Source: Bradysia coprophila (lineage: Eukaryota > Arthropoda > Insecta > Diptera > Sciaridae). Taken from it: DNA of 64,000 nucleotides. The notes under the pieces are model-generated. The model did not search any database, had not been told where the DNA came from, and saw nothing but the letters and a program-made list of their open reading frames with translations. Position numbers and translations under genes: made by a program. Location: contig NC_050735.1 of the NCBI RefSeq assembly GCF_014529535.1, forward strand, positions 4,227,739 to 4,291,738. The letters are read 5' to 3'. Positions 13,646 to 26,345 of this stretch are shown here, piece after piece (position 1 is the stretch's first letter; each line of letters begins with the position of its first letter).

Positions 13646-14627
13646 GTAAGTAAATATAAGCAACTTTCTTGCACAAATTCTACTTACGACGATGACGTAA
13701 TCGTCATTTTTCTTCAATTAAATAAAAGTTTAGTAGCATTTGGAAACTTGCATTAAATTTAGCGGAAAGGAATGAATGTTATGTATAAATATACTTGCAT
13801 ACACATACACACATCATACGAATGAAATGAACGAACAGTTGTGATCACCATATGTGCTGTACGTATAGATTAAGTAGGTCTAACGATACACCTAATACAT
13901 AAACACAAAGAGCAAATGAACTCCATATAATGCATCAATTAAATCCAGTTTGATTATTGTATAGGCATAATTTGTGGTCAAACCACTGGAATCGGGTTCG
14001 GGTGACTATAATTGATTCCCGGTCTGTGACTTTAGGTGTTTGTGTTATCCGTTTCATTGATTTGTATCGGTTGGTTTGATTATTCGTATCATTATTAGAA
14101 TGATCTGTGGTGATCTGTCATGAGACTGAAATCTATTTTCATTTCTCGTTTCATTGTAAAAAAATTATATTTATTTATTTACTGTACAACGTTTAACCGC
14201 TTCGCATGACCTTGATGGTAATGCATTTTGTAGAAGTTTTATTTCCGTTTTATACTTTTTTCCGGTTCACACACGTCCAATTTTCAATCACAAAGCAATT
14301 AAAAGTCTATTTTTGAACGAAAAGTTAATATAAATTCACGTTTCCATTGTCCGGTACCATACACTTGGTGAGAAATGTGATAGTTTAAGTCAACGACAAC
14401 AATGAATCAAAACTTATGATGATGATGATGTTTTTGTTTTTGTGCTCTGCAGCGACTGTTTTAATAATTTCAAAGACTTTGTTCTGGTGCATGACGAATC
14501 TCTTCTCAAATTCTTTGTCAGTCAATGAATGGTCTTTGTGCTTTATTTGATATGTAAATGACTTCAACAAGTCATCTTAGTTATAAACGAAAACGTTGTT
14601 CTGATCTTTTTATTGGTAGTAGATGAA

Positions 14628-14700
14628 TAGCACGGGCCTGACACTATTCACGCTATTCTTCATTTTTTAAATGCTGCTAATCATAGTGTCCAGCCCGTGA
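14628..14700. repeat. Short hairpin
   Basis: GATGAATAGCACGGGC near 14623 and GCCCGTGATGAATAGG near 14693 flank an inner pair, TGACACTAT and ATAGTGTCC, giving a stem of about 17 bp with small bulges. Probably a tiny foldback remnant; no function assigned. Confidence 0.45.
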
Positions 14701-14983
14701 TGAATAGGTAGACAGGATCCGTACAAAACTGTGTGCAGCGCCGCAGCGGATCGGAAATGGTCGACCAAACCATAGCACTGCTCGTAGCATTAGCACAGAA
14801 ATTATTTGGAGGTTCTCTTTCGTTCATTCAGGAGTTATGCTTTCTTGGTGTGAGTCTAAACAGAACACATCAAGTGTACATAAAAGTATGAAAATTCGAA
14901 GGCTTTTTGACATACGAGCCCAAACTATGCCCAAACTGATGCAATCTAGCTCACTTGGCTTTTACCCTAAAATATTTATAACT

Positions 14984-15118
14984 CTAGCATAACATAGCGA
15001 CGTTAAGGAGATCCAATTAAAAATTTTCTTTTGTTGTACTGTCAAACTCTCGGTTAAACTTGAGAAAAGAACAAAAGAAGAATTCAAACTATATCTCATT
15101 CGCGACGCTATGTCTAGA
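14984..15118. mobile_element. MITE of the CATAGCGACG family
   Basis: A 135-bp element starting TCTAGCATAACATAGCGACG and ending CGACGCTATGTCTAGATA. Its right half, with AAACTTGAGAAAAGAACA, recurs in the cluster at 36731-37415, so at least five copies or half copies of this family occur within the Fem-1 intron. Non-coding. Confidence 0.6.
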
Positions 15119-15149
15119 TAGAGTAAATTGAGCGTTACGTTTTTATCAA

Positions 15150-15299
15150 CTTAAGTGTCCACTCAACTCAACAAAAAGTACTCCGTGAGAGAGCCGTGAG
15201 AGAGCCGTGAGAGAGCAAGCTGTCAAATAAACAAAGAAAAAATTGAAAAAATTAAATTTTGTCTCTCACACGGAGTACTTTTTTGGTAAGAGGAAACTA
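15150..15299. mobile_element. Foldback element with ACTCCGT arms
   Basis: The left arm TTAAGTGTCCACTC...AAAAAGTACTCCGTGAGAGA pairs with TCTCTCACACGGAGTACTTTTTT...AGAGGAAACT on the right. It shares terminal sequence style (TTTCCACTTAA and ACTCCGT) and the AAAAATTGAAAAAAATT core with the MITE at 826-1037, so it is probably a diverged member of that family. A short tandem array of GAGAGCC-GT units lies at about 15185-15215 inside the left arm. Confidence 0.6.
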
Positions 15300-15414
15300 A
15301 GGCTGCCAGCGGACTTACACCGTTTAGCTCTCCGTTTACGTTCTAACAATGGAAAGTGGGAGGAGCTTCAATTGTTCACTCGTAACTTACGTCGTTTAGT
15401 CCGCTGACAGCTTA
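15299..15414. mobile_element. Foldback element with GCTGCCAGCGGACT arms (copy 1)
   Basis: AAGGCTGCCAGCGGACTTACACCGTTTAG at the left pairs with CTAAACGACGTAAGTTACG... and AGTCCGCTGACAGCTT at the right. It abuts the foldback at 15150-15299 and is followed after a few bases by a better preserved copy at 15421-15533. Confidence 0.6.
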
Positions 15415-15420
15415 AGCATT

Positions 15421-15533
15421 AAAGCTGCCAGCGGACCTACGCCGTTTAGCACTCCGTTTAGGAGTGAACAATGTAAAGTGGGAGGAACACGTAAACGGAG
15501 TGCTAAACGGCGTGAGTCCGCTGGCAGCTTTAG
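15421..15533. mobile_element. Foldback element with GCTGCCAGCGGACC arms (copy 2)
   Basis: The near-perfect left arm AAAGCTGCCAGCGGACC, CGCCGTTTAGCACTCCGTTT pairs with AAACGGAGTGCTAAACGGCG, GTCCGCTGGCAGCTTT on the right. The short loop contains the AATG-AAAGTGGGAGGA motif also seen in copy 1. Stem about 45 bp; non-coding. Confidence 0.7.
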
Positions 15534-18500
15534 GTTTTTCTGATAAATATGCCAATTTCACCAAAAGTTGACAGCTCGTGAAGTGATCTATAGACTATAG
15601 GACAAAGGAACAGCAATGAAGTATTGTTCTTCGATCGACTGGTACGTTCTGATTTTAATCACTTAAAAGTGATCTATCTACCACGAAACGATCTTCTCGA
15701 AGCTATTCTCTTTCCTCTTCCTGTTCGATAAATTATTTTAATATAAACTACTAGTGGTACAGATGTGAATATAATTTGAATAGGTACACAATGATCAATG
15801 TGTCGCAGCATTCTGATAGCAGTACATGTTCCAAGCTACTTAAAAAAACACATTTTTCCATGAATTATTCTAATCTAGCAAGAGTTAAAGCTCCTAATTA
15901 CAATAATATCGTATTAATCTAACAGACATGACGTATGTGACCTTTTGTTTTTTTTTCGTTTTTTTGTAAAACACCAATACAGCTTATGTCAATTGCCATT
16001 GTAGTGTCATATTGAATTTTTGCGGTGGTTAATAAGTGACAATGATTGGTGTAATTACTGATAAATGGACTGTTCGTTAATGTGTTTTTAAATCTCTATT
16101 ACATTATAAGCGACTATAAGTGTGTAACCGACTCATGATCGTGATATTTTATTGACATTATTACTTAATGTAATTCAATTCCTATTGAATATTAATAGTC
16201 GGTTTTGAATCGGACTTTTTTCGTTGTTTTTGTTATTTATCGCGTATCAATATTGTATGCATAAAAGATGCACAAGGAAAATATGTGTGTTTGAAGGTAA
16301 ACTACAGTGCTTTGTATTCAGATGAACTATCTGTGTGAAGTGTAGATTTGTAATAGCCTAGTCAACAAATGAATAAATCAAAATGTGAATTTAGAGACAG
16401 ATTCAACCAATTCATTTGATTTACATGTTTTCACTGTTTGGCTGTGTAGCAACGACCAACCTAGTAGAACGATGATAGGTAGAAGGCTAATGAATAACGC
16501 CGTAACTTAATACGAGTAATGAATATTGCTCCACAATTTGACGTCCATGAGCGTGTAAACATGTTCTGTTGCTTGTTTGAATCCTTACTCTTCACTAAAA
16601 AATAAATAAAAATTTCACTTGAAGCCGGTAGCCTTGTATCCAGGTAATTTATTATTTCCTGCTATAGCTTGCACCATACAAAATATAGAGCTGTGACACA
16701 TAATGCAGATTACTTGGAGACGAAGTAACCTGCTGCACCTGCTACAGATTAAATTTTTAACTCATTTTGGTCAGAGTTTCACTTACATATAGAAAAACGT
16801 TCAAGAATTCACCACTTTTAGTGAGTTTCTACTTAATCGATGGACCATAAAACCACTCATCATGCGATCTGAGAAGTTGACTCCGGTTAGAGCGCCCACA
16901 TTTGCATAACAAAGCCATTATTATGAGTACAACTGTTGTATTGGCGCTTCATTTTACATTTTATATGTTCATGAAGTACCAGCGGCATGTAGTAGACATA
17001 ATGTGTGGAAACATAAAAACACTTAAAATTCCCAACAAAATTACGCCTCTTTGCCAGATCCATTACTGAAAAATGGAATGACGTTAGTAATTACCAATTC
17101 CTGTGTCTCATGCCATCAAAATTTTGTAATTTAGTTTTCCTAGCCTCTCGTCTCGTTATGCTACAAGGTATTTTTATTGAACTCATCGTTCCAACTAATT
17201 TCATTTGAGTATACATCAATGTGCTTCCCATCAAAGCTGATTGAGGCACAGAAACCGCCTTCCGGCAACTTTTTAATTAGTTGGATAGGAAGTCAAAATT
17301 ATTGGTAATGATGTTATCTTTGCATGTTGACAACTTTGTCTATTAATTAGTTTCGATTCTAATAACAGCAGAAATATTGCGTTGATAAAAGCACATCCTT
17401 TCTCCTTAATGTATCCTCATTATAACAAGACTGACTCCTCATTCTATCCATAACTCTCTCCTTAGAGACTACTGCATCCTGCATCTGTTAGCATACAGCA
17501 ATGGTACATTGATACATTTGTCTATATCAGCATTCAATTAAAACTCGACTTAGAATCCAGTTGAGTTCAATCACCTTAGTGTTACAAACGCAACCTACTC
17601 AAAATTTATACATTTCATAAGGCGAAATGTAACAAAAGAGAATACACTCAATACCTTCTCGTCGATATGTAATGAGCTTAGTGAAAAAATAGTCGAGTAA
17701 ATTTTAATTCGTCACGAATCAATTGTTTACACACGTTTGTAGGTATTCTCTACGATTTAAAGCTCTCAGTGATTCTACATTGAAAATAATTAAAGTCGTA
17801 GGTTGACGATGGAGGGGTTTCAGTCGAAACTTGCACATTTTGTTTAATCAAACCGAAAGAATTTCGTTCAAACGTTGATTATACCATTGTTATCAGACTA
17901 ATATAATCAGATAAAAAATATCGTTGCCCCCCATCAATGTATAGCACCTTTCTTTCATATAGGCTCAATTTTTAATCTACAACTGATATTTCGGACGTTT
18001 TTAATTAACTGAATAGAAATTACAGAACATTGAAATCGCTTCGTAATTTTCTTGTCAACAGTGTGAATGGCGTGATATCAGTTCAGTTACGGAAACGCTG
18101 TTGCTGATATACATAGCGAACGCTCACTATCGCATTTTGAACTTTTAATGTGCTACACACTTATCAATAATTAATTGTATTCTTGATTTAAGTAGGTGAT
18201 CACTGATAGGAAAAGTGGACTTACGTTCCCGTTTTGGAATTATTTAGAATACTAAACCATTTAGATGACAATGACGGCGAATAACCTAGAGCGCGCACAG
18301 ATATTTTGCAAACATTGTTTTAGTTAATAGTACCCAGAAAAGACCTTGGTCTTCTACTTATATTATACTCATTACAACGTCTTCCTAATGATAGATTACG
18401 TATTGCTCTTCCAATATTTAACTAAACTTTCCGTCTTCCTGGTACATGAAATGTTGTGTTTAAAAAAAAAATAAAGTGTATAAATGACTCAAGTTCAATA

Positions 18501-19126
18501 CGAGAACTTATTTGTATTCGCTTTCAAGTATATTTAACCAGTTATTTGAAGGAAAAAACACAATTACGAACTCGACATAAGACATTTGCATACAGACTAG
18601 TCGAAAGTATACAAATCTCTCAATATTTCGAATGCAGCAACAGCAACAAAAAATCGTTTTGCCTACATATCAGAAAATTGTGAAAAAAGAGCATTGGCTT
18701 CAGATCAACCACAAGCACCACTGCATGGAAATTTATTGTCGGTATTATATTGATTGTTGCAATTTGAGATTGCAATCGACTATATGTATATAAACTACAG
18801 TCACAGTCACGCAAGATTTTATAATTTTATGTTTCTGGTATAAACAGAGCTGTGTAACCGACAAATGGCCTCAATTACATAGGAGACTAGAATTTTTCGT
18901 ACAAATTGTTTTTTTTACATAATTATTAAACCGAACAAAGGCTATTATTACGATGATCGGAGAAAAAAATGGTATTTTAATCTTTCGATTCCTTCATTGA
19001 AATCGAATTGAAGAAGTTTTTAACGAAAATATTTTAGCTGTGCATTTTTGGGTGATTCCGTAGAACAATTTTTTTGTTTCTTAAACATACTTTTGCACCG
19101 TAAACTGTTCATTACATACGTCACTC

Positions 19127-19226
19127 GAACGAAAAAGTTGAAAAGTTAGGTTTCCGCGTGGTTATTGACCTCGGGTTCACCTTGGATCATCTTCACGATC
19201 TTCCCGACCTTTCAACTTTTCCGTCC
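19127..19226. repeat. Small inverted repeat
   Basis: CGAAAAAGTTGAAAAGTTAGGT near 19131 faces ACCTTTCAACTTTTCCG near 19209. The loop is relatively GC-rich and is followed at about 19255 by GACTCGTCGCAAGCGACTCC. Likely another foldback remnant. Confidence 0.4.
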
Positions 19227-20800
19227 TTGTGACTTTAAGTGGAATTTTTTTAGGACTCGTCGCAAGCGACTCCCAACGAGGCGAAGCCGAGATAATATCT
19301 ATTACGTCGATTAAAAATTACTTTCCAAAAGTCCAGACTCCCATTGATGCTATTGCACCATCAATCCCACTGCTATAGTGGATCACTGGATTTTATTTGG
19401 GACCATGAATAAAACCCTAGTTTTGTACTGTACTTCTCAGATTACATTTTCTATAAAGGAATCATGTCGAAGTACAACAATTGATAATATTCCAGTGAGC
19501 CAAAAATGATTTCCAGCAGGAATCTACGTCAACCTGAGACTTGTATACAATGTCCATGCATATCATCGGCTTACGTAGGGTAAAATTGTTCCATTTGAAA
19601 CAAATTATGAAAGTGGAAGAAACAGAAACCTCAGGCAATAATATTGCCGCAATATTCAAAAAATGGATGTTTGTTCAAACAATAAGTGGAAATTACCATT
19701 GATCATGATCAAAGACGATTTACTAGTCGATTATGTCTATCGAATCAAAATAATGTCAACTGCTTCTGTTCTCCGAAAACACCTTATCTGTCTCTGTTAT
19801 CTGCACGAATGTATTGTTTATACCATAATTACTATATCATGTCCCAATTATTCGTCTTTGATAGTAGTAAAGCGTGACAGCGTGTGTCGAGTCGTACGAA
19901 GACTTTATCAACAACGAAAATCAAATCAAGAAGTGTTATAAGGTGACTAAACTAACGACATATAACGAGCGAAACTAATTTTTCTAATTTAGATATTTTA
20001 CTGCTTCAGTCAGTAATTGCGTAATCGTAGCATTTGATACACATATATGATATGGTGCAAAAATACACAGAGAAGTGACTCGACAAACAGAAACCTTAAA
20101 TTCCATGGCTTCATTCCTATGTACTATTTTATGGTTAACTAGTGTGATTCATCATAAAATTCAAAAGACCAGACACAGTCATTTGCAATAAAACGTTAAA
20201 CTCGTTGAAGACAATTCGCAGCAGATCGTCTAAATTTGTTTGAACGAAAAAAAAGACAAGCAAAAAACCGAAAGAAGTCAACAACCAGTTCATCTATAAA
20301 ACATTTCTTACAATTTAATTCACTTGAATCATTACAACATCGACAGAGTAACAACAGATATTATGTGCTTCAGCAAAGCAAATACACACAGGCAACATTG
20401 CGCAAAGAAGGAAAAGATTATTTTTGTTATTTTTTTCGCATTAAAATTCAATGATCTTTTACTGCTACACGGTGGTAGATAAACAAACAATGACATGAGA
20501 TAAAAAAAGATCATTCGGGAATTAATAATCTTTCTTCGTTGAGCGAGCTAAATAAGAAGAAAGAAATAATTTTAATTTAAAAAAAATCATTTACGACTGG
20601 TGAAAATATGTTTGTGTTCCCATTTCTAGAATTAGATTTTTTACGATCTAAAATTTCGTTATATTAACAACTGAACCATTTCCTCGACCATTTCAAATTT
20701 TGTTTAATTTATCGGTATTCGATCCAATAAATTTTCATATTTCTGTTGCAGTGTAAATGATCTAAGAACTGCGTTGCGCCAGTTTAAACGATAGTATTTC

Positions 20801-21159
20801 AAAAAAGTCTCACGAGAAATTATTTTGGAAAGTATTTCCTGGCTGGCGCTATCAACACTTGGCCCGAATAGACCAGATCCTTTCATTTTTATAGTCTCAA
20901 TGTTCTAATCACTCAATAGCGAAGTGTGTAAGTTGAGACTTCACATTCAATTATTTTATCACATACGCGTGGTGTTCGGATGTCAAAATTACTTAACTAG
21001 AAGAATAATTCAAAAATTACACTTCAGGTCTATTTTGTTGTCTCGTTTTCGCTTATGTGATAAAATAGAGTACACACTTGTCACTATCAGTCTCGGCAAG
21101 CCTCGACTTCTTTGTGACAAGTGTGTAATATATATGATGGCCAGCTGTGGGTTCGAAAC
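20801..21159 (+). repeat. Dispersed repeat copy with inserted palindrome
   Basis: Bases 20801-20905 (with TATTTTGGAAAGTATTTCCT and GAATAGACCAGATCC) and 21135-21159 (TGATGGCCAGCTGTGGGTTC) match the two parts of the continuous repeat at 25843-25984. The bases between them contain a 190-bp inverted-repeat segment, with AAGTGTGTAA and TTATTTTATCACATA at the left and TATGTGATAAAATA and CACACTTGTC at the right. This looks like a MITE inserted into an older repeat. Confidence 0.6.
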
Positions 21160-23552
21160 TCGAAAGGCTTGCTAACCTTAGACATGTTAGACCCGCCCTA
21201 GCCAGCATAGTGTTCTGAGGCAGCCAGTCCAGTCTTGATTCGTAATCCACGATTATTCTTCTTCTGGACCTTCCTCATTAGAAAAGCTGCAAAAGTAAAT
21301 TGGGACCATGATTCTCCTCTATCTTCCTTCGTCGTTCGTATCTTTTACAATCACGAACTTCGAATCGGCTCCTTACTCGATGAAGTTCACTGATCTCCAG
21401 ACAATTATTGTGTAATACAATAAGCAAATTAATTGATGTGTCTCATTCAAAATGTCTCAAAGTCAACGACACATCAATCATTGATCATCTTGATAATTTG
21501 TTGTAATAACAAAAATAATTGAAAAAAACTGTTCCGGCAAAATAAATACGAAAATGTATTTATTTATTGAATGTCTTTTAACCAAACTCATTAAGCATTT
21601 ATTGACTGACTCCCGATGTATGCGTATAAACCATTTATTTGGAACAAAAAGAAAATAAATATCGGCATGAAAGCCACACCAATAAATTCATCGTTGAGAA
21701 TAAACGAACAGACCCGTCGCAATAAATTCATTTAATTTCCAAGGTCGTTTCTTGTCTAGATAGAAGTGAGGAAAAAATAAATAAATTTAATTAGTCGTAT
21801 AAAACTGAGCGTATGTATGATCCTGGTATACACTGGCTCGGGGAAAAAAAAATCTGTCACATGAGGAAACATTTGCAGTTTATGAAGCTTTCGGTTCCTT
21901 GTGTGTTTGAGTTCGAACATCGAGCGAACAAAGTGATATTTACGTTCACATAGATTAAACTCCTATCTACCCTCCTCATACAGAAATTACACCTAGACAA
22001 AACATTGATGGCTAATCATTGACTTTATAGTATAGTAAAAACACGGTTTAGAATTCGTTAAAATAAACAGATTTCACTTGTGAATTAATGCTGGATAGAT
22101 ACTAACAAGATAAGTAGTGTCAGTATAATGTAAACCGTATACCATTCAGCTGATATAAATTGGAAAATCCGCAAAGTTATGCTGACTAGCAATGAATCAG
22201 GACAAATTATATATTTTGCCTCTTCAACTTTATATACGTCAGATGATTTATCTTATTTATTAAAACAGTCAACCATCCAACTATATCTGTCCTTCTCAAT
22301 TATTCATATTCACGAATTGTCTTTTGTTTTTACCCAGAACAATCAAAAGACAATCAAAACTCGTGAATTTAATTAAATTTTACAATTACTGCTACACACA
22401 TGAATATAAATAGTTTTTGATGTGTGTCTGTTAAAATAAGCAAAATGGATATTAAAGCGATTGATCAGACGTACGGATTAAAAATGTATAATATTCACAT
22501 TTTGCAGCTGTATAAACAAGCCTTTGTTCCAGAAATTGATAAAACATTTCAAACCGTTGATGTTTTTCGAAATATTAGTTTCTCAAAATTTAAAACGCCA
22601 CTTTGTTCTATCGGTTCCAGAGTGTCATATTTTTAGATTTCAGGCCGGCATAAAGTATTAATCTTTGTCGTCTCTGAAAATGTGTCGTCTCTGAAAATGA
22701 TGTCTATGGCGAATGTGACTTCACACTATTCACCAACATTATACAGAACTGAGATCAGCCTAAAGATAAATTTGATTTAGATGTTTTCAAAATTAGTCTC
22801 GACCGCTTGTTGCACAGAAAATTTTGAAAGGGAATAACTCAAAGTCTTCAAAAAATTTATTTTGTTGTGTTAACCATAGAACTACGGAATCGATGCTTGC
22901 CACAATTTACTTGCTGTTATGTCAGTGTGTTTGTGATTACTCACTTATTATATCAAGAGCCGTAACCATTGTTTATTTCTATTAATTAATGGAACATTGT
23001 TCGAAGTAGTTCTTTCATGTTATATACGTAAGCAGAGATTTCTGTGTAATAACATCACAAAAGTAGAAACAAAGCGTTCATATACATCGCACCATGTGTG
23101 AGCAATAAAAATAAAAACTGGATTACTCGACATGTAATGAATGATTAAAAGAATGTAAATTTGTTTGTAATGTAGCTTTTATTACCTTTAATCTCGGTAT
23201 CTTAATTACCACATGACTCATTCTCGTTTCCATAAAGCAGGAATTACTAAGCACAGCCGAGTGATTCAAAGTCATAGTTAAAACACAAAAGACACAAAGA
23301 AAATGCTCTCAGGTGTATTCAATCCAGAGCATATATAAATGTAACATAGTGTCTACCACCCTTCTTTTTACGATTCGTTCGCTGTGCAACTTTACTTAGA
23401 CTCGAATCGTTTTTGATTTCGGTTTGAAGCAGGCATTCCTCTCGAATATTCATTTTTGTTCGTTGTTTATGAGGGCGGCAACGAATACCACAAAGAGACA
23501 AAGATCTGTGCGAACAACTGCATCATTTCTTCGATGTTCGCAAAGAAATATT

Positions 23553-23838
23553 ACTATTCTGTTCAGCACTCCTGACCGTTGAGTTTGGCAGGGAGAGACA
23601 GTTCACTGGTAAAAAGGAAAACTATCAACCATCGCAAGTACGTTTTAAATCAACGACGTGAAACCAACTACAACGATACAAGTACTATGCTTGCATCCAA
23701 TGCAACTATTCTGTTCAGCACTCCCTTTGACCATTGAATTTGACGGGTATAAAGGAAAACTACCAACCATCGCTAGTACGTTTTAAATCAACGACGTGAA
23801 ACCAACAACGATACCAGTACTATGCTTGCACCCAATGC
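23553..23838 (+). repeat. Tandem duplication, period about 152 bp
   Basis: Unit 1 (23553-23704) and unit 2 (from 23705) both begin ACTATTCTGTTCAGCACTCC. They share AAAGGAAAACTA(T/C)CAACCATCGC, GTACGTTTTAAATCAACGAC and a TACTATGCTTGCA(T/C)CCAATGCA end. Unit 2 is about 20 bp shorter through small deletions. No ORF crosses the units. Confidence 0.75.
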
Positions 23839-25842
23839 ACCTCAACTATTTATATTACATGTGTAATATTATGTGCAAACAGTGATAAAATCTAATCCCT
23901 TCCTAAGTACTTCGCCATTGATTGTTAGTGTTATTCATTTTTAATCCTCATGATAATAATGGAATCACCTATTGTGCTAATTGAACCGTTCCAATTTCAT
24001 TCAATTATCTTTTGTCTGTGACGCTTGTTACTTGAGGTAATGGAATTCAACGTTTAATTAAAATATGTTACGAAATCTCTGTAGAATTCCACTAATTCAT
24101 CAATGTGCTTCATTTCAATAATGAAATTGACAAAATCTCCTCAAAACGAATGATCAATTATATAAAGGCAGTCTGATGACAAGTAGTTTTCCAGCCATGG
24201 CATGATATGGAGTCTGATTAACATAATTCAACATCAGCAAAAACATTATCATTCTGATGCTATACACTGAAACTGTGACACGAGAACAGAATTTAAAAAA
24301 AGAAGAAGAAAATTTCGTTCATCGTTGAGTGTTATTCCGATAAACACATATGGGACTTGTATCTACTTGTCTATTTAGGCCAGAAGCACATTATCTAATC
24401 CTCATTCATTCCACATACACCTACGATTTTTGGGCAGAACGACTGCGTTGATACTCATGCTATAATATACACACATGCAACAACATCCAGAAAACGAGCG
24501 GTGTTTTGCAACATTTCGAGATTCGTTTTTGATGATTTTTGTCAATTTCACATATTTTGATGAGAAATTATTGTCATCAGTTTTTAAGTCGGAAAAATAA
24601 TACGAGATATTTATCGCTGCTGGCAGATACAGTTCGGCTAATAACGTTGCCAAAAGTAATTTACTTTGACGTATTCAGTGGCTGTACTATAACACGACAA
24701 ATAATGGCTTATAGTAATGTGTAACTATATTCGTTCTGCCGTGTGATAACATTGAACTTTTATTTCATTGTATTTTATGGGTGGGTGTTGCCGGCCGGGT
24801 ATTCAAGGAAGACATATGCATGAAAAACAAACAATCGTTTCTCTTTTGGGTGAATGTTCTTGTGAAAGAAAATTTTATTCGAATTTATTTTCATACCAAT
24901 CAACTACATAATCATACTATACTACCATATTATACACAGCAAAGACAAACAACAACAACACCAAAAATACAAACCAATGATTTGAAAATAGTTAGTTTGT
25001 ATAATCTGACGACCATTTAATTCAGTTTCATGGTCGCTTTTTGTATTAGGGAAATCTTAAAATAAACTGTGCAATGTCAAAGAGCTAACAAAAATCACAT
25101 GCAAAGAAAAAAAAAATGTTTAAAAAAATCCAAATTCAAAAATTGAAATTCAAAATTATTATTTTGTTTGTTCCTAGAAAATTTTGTAGTGACAAGCAAC
25201 GATATATTTATCAACGAACCGGTTAAATGGTTAAATGATTAAAATTATTGAGGTGCAAATTATCATTAAAGAAATATATATGGAGAATGGGGAATCGATG
25301 AACTGTTTATTTATAGGCTGACGCGAGCGCAATTTTTTAGTATATTGCTGCCACAGGAAATTAAATTAGTTTCGCGTTTTTGGACGAATGCCAATGATGT
25401 ACGTTCTTTTTTGTACGTATATTCTAGAGTGAAATGCGCATTGATAGTTCCATTTCGTCTGTAAGATATCCGAGAATCTGGAGATAAAAAAGAATTTCCG
25501 AAGTTTTATGACTTTGTTTGTTGGTTTGATATTCATAGAATTGAAATTTAAAAAAAAACTCGAATAGATATTGGAATACCATTAAAAAATTTGTATCTTT
25601 GCAGTAAGACAATCTCATTCAAATATTTTTAAATTGAAATGAACGAGCCTGTTCACGCGAGGCTGATAAAAGAAAAAATCCTCTGTCAACCAAAAAAATC
25701 CTCTGTCAACCAAAAAAATCATTAGAAAATACTTCGAAAATTTTTGAAAACTATATAATCGTTTCATTCGAAAAATCTTAAAACAGAAGACAAATTTAAA
25801 AGGAAAATTCTTGAAAACCATTGAAAATCCAACAGAAACGGG

Positions 25843-25984
25843 AAAAAGTCTCACAGAGATTATTTTGGAAAGTATTTCCTGGCTGGCTGATATCAACACC
25901 TGGCCTGAATAGACCAGGTCCTTTTATTTTTATAGTCTCAATGGTCAAGTGTAATTATTTGATGGCCAGCTGTGGGTTCGAAAC
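25843..25984 (+). repeat. Dispersed repeat copy without insertion
   Basis: This is the uninterrupted relative of 20801-21159. It includes TTATTTTGGAAAGTATTTCCT, GGCCTGAATAGACCAGGTCC, TTTTTATAGTCTCAATGG and TGATGGCCAGCTGTGGGTTC. Two identical 20-bp AAAAATCCTCTGTCAACC-type units lie just upstream near 25673-25710. The source element is unknown. Confidence 0.6.
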
Positions 25985-26194
25985 GCAACCGCAACACAAA
26001 TAATTCGTTTCCTAAGGTTGTTATCATCTGACTGAATCGGTCATTAGGTTGTGTCTTGGATTTAGTACCGATTCATTAGTTTCATTCATTCTTCGGAACT
26101 TCAATTTTTGCAATAACTCATTGACATCGTTAAATGGTTTTTTCACAGGGTGTCCCATACTACTCGAGAAAAACGTATCCTCTGTTGGGTCTTC

Positions 26195-26345
26195 TGTTAT
26201 AAAAAACAGATTTGACAGTTTTTAAGAGTCATCAATGTTCCCAGTCAATTAAGTGTTTCCAGTCTATGCAGCAAATTCAAATTTAGCGCCAAAACAGGGA
26301 AGCACTGGGAACATCGATGACTTTTAAAACTCTTTACTAAATTAC
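26195..26345. mobile_element. Foldback related to the terminal long inverted repeat
   Basis: Arms GTTTTTAAGAGTCATCAATG/TTCCCAGT (26219-26245) and ACTGGGAACATCGATGACTT/TTAAAAC (26303-26330) enclose a loop with AATTCAAATTTAGCGCCAAAA. Both the arm (GAGTTTTAAAGGTCGTCGTTG near 62583) and the loop motif reappear in the long inverted repeat at 62425-63785, so they are one family. Confidence 0.6.

Noticed and set aside
21135..21165. GGGTTCGAAAC, a tRNA B-box-like motif
   Set aside because: It recurs at 25960-25984 as part of a dispersed repeat, with no A box at the right distance and no cloverleaf, so not a tRNA gene.
23319..23501. 60-codon minus-strand frame
   Set aside because: No homology and no splice context; typical of chance frames in this intron.
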